Source: Planctomycetota bacterium (GTDB lineage Bacteria > Planctomycetota > Planctomycetia > Pirellulales > UBA1268). Taken from it: DNA of 5,500 bases. Under the pieces are notes generated by a model, which saw only the letters and a list, made by a program, of their open reading frames with translations, made no database searches and had not been told where the DNA came from. Shown one piece after another: positions 1-4,661 of the stretch. The position numbers and the translations under genes are program-made. Position 1 is the first letter of the stretch, and each line of letters starts with the position of its first letter. The stretch spans positions 1 through 5,500 of the forward strand of contig QWPO01000019.1 of the NCBI GenBank assembly GCA_003669255.1, in the 5' to 3' direction.

Positions 1-81
1 ATCGTGTTCGCGATCCTGATCGTGATCCTCGTCTTCCGCCCCGAAGGTCTGCTCGGCCGGGGCACGAAGGAGAAGGTATGA
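1..81 (+). CDS. livH: LivH-type branched-chain amino acid ABC permease, C-terminal end only (partial)
   Basis: Frame 1 is open from the left edge to a TGA at 79-81 and gives the last 26 residues of a membrane protein. A hydrophobic stretch (IVFAILIVILVF) is followed by RPEGLLGRG and a basic tail. A last transmembrane helix followed by RPEGL(L/V)G is the usual C-terminus of LivH and LivM permeases of the HAAT family. Because the complete LivM follows directly, this should be LivH, the partner permease that forms the channel with LivM. Its TGA overlaps the livM start codon (ATGA, 78-81), which points to translational coupling. The rest of the gene is outside the window, so nothing can be said about its start or promoter. 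The identification rests on a short tail plus gene order. Confidence 0.8.
   Translation: MVFAILIVILVFRPEGLLGRGTKEKV
67..72 (+). promoter_or_regulatory. Shine-Dalgarno of livM
   Basis: AAGGAG lies within the last codons of the upstream permease gene, five bases before the ATG at 78 and eleven before a second in-frame ATG at 84. The spacing favours the ATG at 78, which also overlaps the preceding stop codon. Confidence 0.6.
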
Positions 82-1193
82 ACATGTCGCCCGCACCCAC
101 CGGCCCGGCTGGCGAACCCGGTTCTGATCCCTTGCGGGACCGCGTGCTCGCCTTCCTTCGCGAGCGGTGGGACTTCGTCGCCCTGGTCGCGCTCGCGGTC
201 GCGCCGCTGGTCGTGCCGGCGTTGGGCGGCGCGCTCGGTGGCCAGGTGACGATGCTGTTCATCTACTGCATCCTGGCGCTCGGGCTCAACGTGATGGTCG
301 GCTACACGGGGCTCGTGCACCTCGGGATCGCCGCTTTCTTCGGCATCGGTGCCTACCTGTTCGCGATCCTGACTGTGCCGATGTATCCGTTTCAGATGCG
401 GTTCGTCACCGCGGCGGCGGTGAGCGCGCTGGCGACGGCGGGTGTCGGCCTGGCGCTCGGCGCGCCCACGCTGCGTCTCCGGGGCGATTATCTCGCGATC
501 GTCACGCTCGGGTTTGGTGAGGTGGTGAAGGTGACGCTCCGCAACCTCGAGCAGATCACGGGCGGTATGAAGGGGCTCAATCCCGTGCCGCCCCCGGGTG
601 CCGGCCTGAAGATCGGCGGCACCGATCTCGGCTTGGCGTTCGCGATCGACCCGCGATGGTTCTACTACCTCGCCCTCCTCACACTCGCCGGCGTGGTCGT
701 GGCAATGCGACGGCTGGAAAACTCCCGACTGGGCCGGGCCTGGGTGGCTGTCCGTGAGGACGAACTGGCCGCCGAGGCGATGGGCGTGTCGGCCACCCGC
801 GTGAAGCTCTCGGCGTTCGCGATGTCGTCGGCGGTGGCGGGGCTCGCCGGCTGCCTCTATGCGGCGAGTCTGTCGACGACGGCAGATCCCAATGCCTACG
901 ACTTCAACCGCTCGATCATGGTGCTCTGCGCGGTGATTCTTGGTGGCCTCGGCAGCATCCCAGGCACCCTCCTCGGCGTGGCGCTGCTCGTCGGCTTCGA
1001 CACCGTGCTCGCTCCCTGGGCCGACTCGACGATCCAACAGTGGAACATCAACCCCTCGGGATCGAGCCTGCTTTCCTTCAGCGGTTGGCGGCTGGCCATC
1101 TTCGGTCTGGCGCTGATTCTGGTGATGCGGTACCGGCCGGAGGGGCTCGTGCCCTCGCGGCGGATGGCCGCCGAACTCCACGAGGCCCACTGA
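78..1193 (+). CDS. livM: LivM-type branched-chain amino acid ABC transporter permease
   Basis: This 371-residue inner-membrane permease should pair with LivH to form the channel of a HAAT-type importer for leucine, isoleucine, valine or related amino acids. Visible family features include the GLNVMVGYTGLVHLG segment (about 69-83), the LRLRGDYLAIVTLGFGE region (about 132-148) and GGMKGLNPVP (about 162-171). The cytoplasmic coupling loop is at about 213-240 (SRLGRAWVAVREDELAAEAMG), where the ATPase docks. A glycine-rich helix GGLGSIPGT (289-297) and the terminal RPEGLVPSRR also match. Several hydrophobic segments are clear, for example about 33-50, 57-76, 84-100, 108-128, 193-209, 246-262, 279-306 and 336-350. 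The first 28 residues are a polar Pro/Gly-rich cytoplasmic extension. The start overlaps the livH stop and has a good ribosome binding site. The stop overlaps the livG start by one base (TGATG). The exact substrate cannot be read from the sequence. Confidence 0.95.
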   Translation: MNMSPAPTGPAGEPGSDPLRDRVLAFLRERWDFVALVALAVAPLVVPALGGALGGQVTMLFIYCILALGLNVMVGYTGLVHLGIAAFFGIGAYLFAILTVPMYPFQMRFVTAAAVSALATAGVGLALGAPTLRLRGDYLAIVTLGFGEVVKVTLRNLEQITGGMKGLNPVPPPGAGLKIGGTDLGLAFAIDPRWFYYLALLTLAGVVVAMRRLENSRLGRAWVAVREDELAAEAMGVSATRVKLSAFAMSSAVAGLAGCLYAASLSTTADPNAYDFNRSIMVLCAVILGGLGSIPGTLLGVALLVGFDTVLAPWADSTIQQWNINPSGSSLLSFSGWRLAIFGLALILVMRYRPEGLVPSRRMAAELHEAH

Positions 1194-2533
1194 TGAACGC
1201 CACAGCGGGAATCCCGTCCGGCGGCGAGTCGCGGCCGATTTCGCCGCAGCCGCTTCTCGATGTCGACCGGTTGACGGTCCGGTTTGGCGGGCTCGTGGCC
1301 GTGTCGGAGCTCGATCTCGAAGTGCCCGAGGGGACGGTGGTGTCGGTGATCGGGCCCAACGGCGCCGGGAAGACAACCGCCTTCAACTGCATCAGCGGCA
1401 TCTACTCCCCGACTTCGGGCACCGTGCGATTTCGCGGCCGTCGGCTGGAGCGAGCATTTACTCCGCGGGTGTTTTGGTCGGCCGTTGGGCTCGGTCTGCT
1501 CACGGGCTTGCTCTTCGCGCTGGCCGCGGTTGACGTCGATCGGCTGTGGATGGCGGTGGTGAAGCGGGGGATGATCACCGGCGAACCGTTCACCATGGCG
1601 GGCGTGATGGACCGGATGCGGGGCTACTTCCGTGCCGAACTCGCGATCGATCAGATGGCCGGTAAATGGCGCGTCGTCAGCGCCGACGGCAGCGACGTCC
1701 TAGCGATCAAGCGGGATCTCGAGGAGGCTCGCGCGGTCCGCAATCAACTCCAGGCGGCGGTCACCGCCCGGCGGGCGGGGCCGGGCACGGTGCCCGACAG
1801 CACCGACACGGAACGAACCGGTGCCGCGGCGGCGGCCGCACCGATTCCGATCAAGGCGGAAGTGCTCGACCGCCTCGCAGCCGGAAAGTCACGGATTCGC
1901 TGGCGTGGCATCCTCGGGTTCCTGTTTGGGGGACTCCTCGGTCTGGCCGGCACGCTCGCGGTCTGGAGGCGCGGCCGCCGGTCACCGCACGTCGTGGCCC
2001 GATCCGGCGTGTCGCGGACGTTTCAGAACATCCGGCTGTTCTCCAACATGACGGTGCTCGAGAACGTGCTCATCGGGCTCGACCGCACCATTCCCGGCGG
2101 TGTGCCGGCGATGCTCGTGCGCACGCCGGCAAACAGGCGAGCCGAGGCGGAGGCCCGGGCGACAGCCCTGCGGGAACTCGAGTTCGTGGGCCTTGCGTCC
2201 GACGCCAACCGGATCGCCGGACAGTTGCCCTACGGCGACCAACGACGGCTGGAGATCGCCAGGGCGCTGGCCACCGGAGCCGAACTGTTGCTCCTCGACG
2301 AGCCGGCTGCCGGAATGAATCCCGCTGAGACGTCGGATCTCGCGACACTCGTGGAGCGGATCCGGGCCCGGGGCGTGACGGTCCTGCTCATCGAGCACCA
2401 CATGAACGTCGTCATGCGAGTGAGCGACAAGGTGGCGGTGCTCGATCACGGCGTGAAGATCGCGGAGGGGACGCCCGCCGAGGTGCGCAGGGACGAGAAG
2501 GTGATCGAGGCTTACCTGGGCGGGGAGGCGTGA
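1193..2533 (+). CDS. livG: LivG-type ABC transporter ATP-binding protein with a large internal membrane-spanning insert
   Basis: This is one of the two ATPases that power the importer. Motifs in order: Walker A GPNGAGKTT (54-62), Q-loop RTFQN (275-279, Q278), a LivG-type signature LPYGDQRR (345-352), Walker B LLLLDEP (365-371, D369/E370), the AGMNP D-loop region, the H-loop at H402, and the LivG-like ending EAYLGGEA. E. coli LivG is about 255 residues; this protein is 446. The excess is an insert of about 175 residues (about 89-263) between RGRRLERA and SPHVVARSGVSRTFQN, where ordinary LivG has a short GLPPHEIARLG-like stretch. The insert has two hydrophobic helices (about 93-113 and 240-258) flanking a polar region. 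All ATPase motifs survive, so the protein should be active. Two residues are unusual: D349 in the signature, where Q is usual, and H403 after the switch histidine, where D is usual. The ATG at 1193 overlaps the livM stop and has GAGG seven bases upstream (1182-1185). An in-frame ATG at 1040 lies inside livM and is unlikely to be the start. Confidence 0.93.
   Translation: MNATAGIPSGGESRPISPQPLLDVDRLTVRFGGLVAVSELDLEVPEGTVVSVIGPNGAGKTTAFNCISGIYSPTSGTVRFRGRRLERAFTPRVFWSAVGLGLLTGLLFALAAVDVDRLWMAVVKRGMITGEPFTMAGVMDRMRGYFRAELAIDQMAGKWRVVSADGSDVLAIKRDLEEARAVRNQLQAAVTARRAGPGTVPDSTDTERTGAAAAAAPIPIKAEVLDRLAAGKSRIRWRGILGFLFGGLLGLAGTLAVWRRGRRSPHVVARSGVSRTFQNIRLFSNMTVLENVLIGLDRTIPGGVPAMLVRTPANRRAEAEARATALRELEFVGLASDANRIAGQLPYGDQRRLEIARALATGAELLLLDEPAAGMNPAETSDLATLVERIRARGVTVLLIEHHMNVVMRVSDKVAVLDHGVKIAEGTPAEVRRDEKVIEAYLGGEA
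1457..1981 (+). other. In-frame insert in livG encoding two predicted transmembrane helices and a polar middle domain
   Basis: This segment codes for LivG residues about 89-263 and has no counterpart in ordinary LivG. In E. coli LivG, from memory, about 43 residues separate the Walker A lysine from the Q-loop glutamine; here it is 218. Helix 1 (residues about 93-113, bases 1469-1531) follows a basic stretch (RGRRLER). Helix 2 (about 240-258, bases 1910-1966) precedes RRGRR. This fits a hairpin with both ends in the cytoplasm and about 125 residues outside. The middle part contains a WRVVSADGSDVLA strand-turn-strand-like stretch (159-171), a charged helix-like stretch (about 173-193), and a Pro/Ala/Thr-rich linker with six alanines (211-216). 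The reading frame and GC-rich codon usage continue without a break. I recognise no known domain. The topology is inferred from hydropathy by eye. Confidence 0.75.
2522..2528 (+). promoter_or_regulatory. Shine-Dalgarno of livF
   Basis: GGGGAGG lies in the last codons of livG, ten bases before the ATG at 2539 and only one base before the in-frame GTG at 2530. A one-base spacing is not workable, so this site favours the ATG. Confidence 0.5.
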
Positions 2534-2538
2534 GGCGC

Positions 2539-3252
2539 ATGCCGCTACTTGAAGTTCGTGATCTCGAAGCTGGGTACGGCCCGATCCGGGCGCTCGATCA
2601 CGTGTCACTCGACGTCGAAGACGGCGAACTGGTGGCGCTGATCGGTGCCAATGGCGCCGGCAAGACGACCCTCTTGATGGCGATCTCGGGTGTCGTGCCG
2701 AGTCGTGGCGGGTCGATCCGTTTCGCCGGTTCTCCGCTGACGGCCGTGAAGCCTCACGAGGTGATGCGACTCGGGATCGGCCATGCTCCAGAGGGCCGCC
2801 GCATCTTTCCGCGACTCACCGTCCGCGAGAACCTGGAGCTCGGCGGCTTCACGCAGACTGACCGGGCCAGACTCTCCCGTGACATCGACGAGGCCTGCGG
2901 CCTGTTTCCCGTGCTTGGCGAGCGGATGGACCAACTCGGCGGCACCCTCTCGGGCGGTGAGCAGCAGATGCTTGCGATCGCCCGGGCGCTGGTGGGTCAC
3001 CCGCGGCTCTTGCTACTCGACGAGCCGTCGCTCGGACTGGCACCCTTGGTCGTGGCGAAAGTATTCGAAGTGATCGCCTCGCTCTCCGCCCGGGGGATCA
3101 GTGTGCTCCTCGTCGAGCAGAACGCCCGCGCCGCCCTCAAACTCGCCCACCGCGGCTACGTACTCGAGACCGGCCGGATCACACTCACCGGCAGCGGCGC
3201 CGAACTGGCCGCCGACCGCCGCGTCCGCGACGCGTATCTCGGCGAGGGGTGA
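2539..3252 (+). CDS. livF: LivF-type branched-chain amino acid ABC transporter ATP-binding protein
   Basis: This is the second ATPase of the importer, 237 residues, the normal length for LivF. It shows Walker A GANGAGKTT (36-44), the LivF-type Q-loop region APEGRRIFPRLTVREN (83-98, with Glu in place of the usual Gln), the signature LSGGEQQ (137-143) and Walker B LLLLDEPSLGLAP (157-169). LLVEQNA (190-196) follows, where Gln replaces the switch histidine. The Glu and Gln substitutions are typical of LivF, so they are not a defect. The C-terminus (GYVLETGRITLTG, DAYLGEG) also fits. Unlike LivG, it has no insert. I chose the ATG at 2539 because MPLLEVRDLEAGYG matches usual LivF N-termini and the ribosome binding site spacing is better. 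A GTG at 2530, overlapping the livG stop as GTGA, would add three residues and cannot be excluded. It is the last gene of the operon seen here and is followed by a repeat-filled gap. Confidence 0.95.
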   Translation: MPLLEVRDLEAGYGPIRALDHVSLDVEDGELVALIGANGAGKTTLLMAISGVVPSRGGSIRFAGSPLTAVKPHEVMRLGIGHAPEGRRIFPRLTVRENLELGGFTQTDRARLSRDIDEACGLFPVLGERMDQLGGTLSGGEQQMLAIARALVGHPRLLLLDEPSLGLAPLVVAKVFEVIASLSARGISVLLVEQNARAALKLAHRGYVLETGRITLTGSGAELAADRRVRDAYLGEG

Positions 3253-3271
3253 CGGCACCGACTTGCCTCGC

Positions 3272-3296
3272 GTAGGTGCAGGTTGGCAACCTGCAC
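3272..3296 (+). repeat. REP-like palindrome 1 (GTAG head)
   Basis: GTAG (3272-3275) is followed by a perfect 9-base inverted repeat, GTGCAGGTT (3276-3284) and AACCTGCAC (3288-3296), with a three-base GGC spacer. A GTAG tetranucleotide at the foot of a palindrome is the arrangement recognised by REP-associated tyrosine transposases (RAYTs) in other bacteria. No such transposase is in this window, so the link is by analogy only. Confidence 0.7.
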
Positions 3297-3338
3297 AGGA
3301 GTCACGCGTGGGGCGAGGGGCTGCAAGCGTTGCCCTGA

Positions 3339-3362
3339 GTAGCACAGGGTTTCAACCTGTGC
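3339..3362 (+). repeat. REP-like palindrome 2 (GTAG head)
   Basis: GTAG (3339-3342) leads into the inverted repeat GCACAGG (3342-3348) and CCTGTGC (3356-3362) around GTTTCAA. It resembles the palindrome at 3272-3296 (GTAG, then CAGG, TT, CAACCTG) in the same orientation 67 bases away, with changes that keep the two arms complementary. It is probably a second member of the same dispersed family. Confidence 0.65.
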
Positions 3363-3383
3363 CGTCGCACGCCGGCCGCCTGC

Positions 3384-3421
3384 TCCTACCGTCTAAGCCC
3401 AACGCCGTGAGGCGTGGGGTG
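3384..3421 (+). repeat. Direct repeat copy A with GTGA-loop hairpin
   Basis: This 38-base unit matches 3527-3564 at 36 positions, an offset of 143 bases. It contains a hairpin at 3398-3418: CCCA, a bulged A, CGCC, loop GTGA, then GGCG, T, GGG. That is eight base pairs with one bulge. GTGA fits the GNRA tetraloop pattern if transcribed on this strand. Confidence 0.75.
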
Positions 3422-3456
3422 CGGCCACAACAGACTCGGCATCCTCTCGACCACGC

Positions 3457-3477
3457 CCGAGGCCTCACGGCCTTCGG
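3457..3477 (-). repeat. Inverted copy C of the GTGA-loop hairpin
   Basis: Read on the minus strand this is CCGA, bulged A, GGCC, loop GTGA, GGCC, TCGG: the same eight-pair, one-bulge fold as the direct repeats at 3398-3418 and 3541-3561. Two base pairs are swapped from C-G to G-C with both partners changed, and the loop and bulge are kept. The ten-base core GCCGTGAGGC is shared exactly (minus strand of 3462-3471). Confidence 0.65.
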
Positions 3478-3487
3478 CTTGTACAGG

Positions 3488-3514
3488 CACGGCCTTGCGG
3501 TCTACGGCTTGCAC
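3488..3514 (-). repeat. Degenerate inverted copy D with GCAA loop
   Basis: On the minus strand, GACC, loop GCAA and GGCC (3502-3491) form a short stem with one A-C mismatch, flanked by CAAGCCGTA and GTG like the neighbouring copy at 3457-3477. GCAA is again a GNRA-type loop. The similarity is weaker than among the other three units, so membership in the family is tentative. Confidence 0.4.
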
Positions 3515-3526
3515 GGTCGGCCTGCA

Positions 3527-3564
3527 TCCTGCCGTCCAAGCCCAACGCCGTGAGGCGTGGGGTG
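3527..3564 (+). repeat. Direct repeat copy B with GTGA-loop hairpin
   Basis: Second copy of the unit at 3384-3421, differing at two positions, with the hairpin at 3541-3561. It ends 24 bases from the tal stop codon, so on the minus strand it is the first strong hairpin after tal and could protect the 3' end of that transcript. No T-run follows. Confidence 0.75.
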
Positions 3565-3587
3565 ACCCACGATCAGGCGGTGTGCCC

Positions 3588-4661
3588 TCACGCACCGCCG
3601 GCCTTGGCGGCGATCACCTGGAGCAGCTCGTCCCAGCTCTTGACGAAGGCGGCGGCGCCCTGCGACTGGAGTTGCTCGCCAAGCGCAGCGACGTCGACAC
3701 CCGCGCGGTCGATCTCGAACAGCGTTCTCGACGACTGGCCACCACCGGGGGAGAGCACTCCTCCGAGCGTGCCGTGGTCGGCAAAGCCGAGCAGCGTCTG
3801 CTCGGGCATGGTATTGACCGTATGGGGTGCCGCGAGTCCACGCACATACAGGTGGTCGCTGAGGGCCGGATCCTTCGTGCCCGTGCTCGCCCAGAGGAGC
3901 CGCTGCGGCATCGCGCCGAAGTTGGCGAGCCGCTGGAAGCGGTCTGAGGCGAGGATTGCTCGATACGCTTGATAGCAGTCCTCGCCCACGGCGATGCCGA
4001 GCGTGTTCTTCAGGTGGGGAGGTAGATCAGCGGCCGACGACGCATCCCAGCGGCTGATGAACAGCGAGGCCACGCTCGCCACCCGAGGCGACAGGCCCGC
4101 GTCGATTCGCCGCTCGATCCCACGGAGGTAGGCATCGGCAGCGGCCACATAGTGATCGCGGGTGAACAGCAGGGTGACGTTCACCGGCACGCCCGCGGCG
4201 ATCGCCTCTTCGATCGCCGGCAGGCCGCTCGGCGTGCCCGGAATCTTGATGAACAGGTTGGGGCGGCCCGCCTGGGTGAAGAGTTCCTTGGCGGCGGCAA
4301 GCGTCGCGGCGGCGTCGTAGGCCAAATGAGGCGACACCTCCAGCGACACCCAGCCGTCCAGTCCGCCCGTCCGGTCGTAGATTGGTCGGAAAAGGTCGGC
4401 GGCCCTGGTGAGATCCTCGATGGCGAGTTCGAAGAACAGCCGGTTGCCGGAGTGGCCCTCGCGGACCTTCGCCGTGATGGCTGCGTCATAGGCAGAGCTG
4501 CCCTTGACGGCGAGGTTATAAATCGTGGGGTTGCTGGTCAGGCCGGTGACCGACAGTTCGGCGATGTATCGGGCCAGCGTGCCGTCGTCGAGCATGGTCC
4601 GCGTGATGTTGTCGAGCCAGAGGCTCTGGCCGAGGCGGTGGAGGGCGGCGGTGGGTTTCAC
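3588..4661 (-). CDS. tal: Transaldolase
   Basis: This 357-residue cytoplasmic enzyme of the non-oxidative pentose phosphate pathway moves a dihydroxyacetone unit from sedoheptulose 7-phosphate to glyceraldehyde 3-phosphate. Motifs are those of the longer transaldolase subfamily found in actinobacteria and cyanobacteria: SLWLDNITR (13-21), LTSNPTIYN (41-49), VSLEVSPHLAYD (105-116), FIKIPGT (137-143) with K139 as the expected Schiff-base lysine, NVTLLF (161-166), SVASLFISRWD (196-206), LLWASTGTKDP (255-265) and TVNTMPEQTL (281-290). The length is normal for a stand-alone enzyme; there is no fused phosphoglucose isomerase. The start is a GTG at 4661-4659 that overlaps the upstream recQ stop (GTGA). 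GGAAAGG lies seven bases before it. It converges with the liv operon across a repeat-rich gap. No promoter of its own is evident, so it is probably expressed with recQ. Confidence 0.96.
   Translation of the reverse strand: MKPTAALHRLGQSLWLDNITRTMLDDGTLARYIAELSVTGLTSNPTIYNLAVKGSSAYDAAITAKVREGHSGNRLFFELAIEDLTRAADLFRPIYDRTGGLDGWVSLEVSPHLAYDAAATLAAAKELFTQAGRPNLFIKIPGTPSGLPAIEEAIAAGVPVNVTLLFTRDHYVAAADAYLRGIERRIDAGLSPRVASVASLFISRWDASSAADLPPHLKNTLGIAVGEDCYQAYRAILASDRFQRLANFGAMPQRLLWASTGTKDPALSDHLYVRGLAAPHTVNTMPEQTLLGFADHGTLGGVLSPGGGQSSRTLFEIDRAGVDVAALGEQLQSQGAAAFVKSWDELLQVIAAKAGGA

Larger units (their letters stand above)
3253..3587. other. Non-coding gap between convergent livF and tal, filled with palindromic repeats
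   Basis: The 335 bases between the livF stop and the tal stop contain no believable gene. They hold two GTAG-headed palindromes near the livF side and four hairpin units of a second repeat family, two on each strand, nearer tal. No hairpin is followed by a run of T on either strand, so I see no classical intrinsic terminator. Since the flanking genes converge here, the hairpins may still help to end or stabilise both transcripts. Confidence 0.8.

Noticed and set aside
1040..1192. An in-frame ATG at 1040 would extend LivG by 51 residues at the N-terminus.
   Set aside because: The extension lies entirely within livM and looks like an out-of-frame translation of it. The ATG at 1193 has the overlap and ribosome binding site expected in an operon.
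1457..1981. The LivG insert as an intein or a mobile element.
   Set aside because: There is no Cys/Ser/Thr at the presumed splice ends, no His-Asn terminus, no homing endonuclease motifs, no flanking inverted or direct repeats, and the codon use matches the neighbours.
1982..2608. A minus-strand frame of 208 codons.
   Set aside because: It is antisense to the conserved ATPase core of livG and shows no domain features.
78..3252. A urea-type (UrtBCDE) transporter instead of a Liv type.
   Set aside because: The ATPase motifs LPYGDQRRLEIARAL and AAGMNP are of LivG type and not UrtD type. The substrate remains unproven, however.
3276..3296. An intrinsic (Rho-independent) terminator for the liv operon.
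   Set aside because: The hairpin is strong, but no T-run follows on either strand. It fits a REP-like palindrome better.
3101..3553. A + strand frame of 150 codons running from livF into the gap, with GWQPA and TGFQPVP peptides.
   Set aside because: It begins out of frame inside livF, and its middle part is a translation of the palindromic repeats. It is not a gene.
3384..3564. A CRISPR array, suggested by repeated units in a non-coding gap.
   Set aside because: There are only two direct copies at 143-base spacing, with inverted relatives between them, no regular 30-40 base spacers and no cas genes.
3414..3947. A + strand frame of 177 codons starting in the repeat region.
   Set aside because: Most of it is antisense to tal, the rest is repeat sequence, and it has no recognisable motifs.
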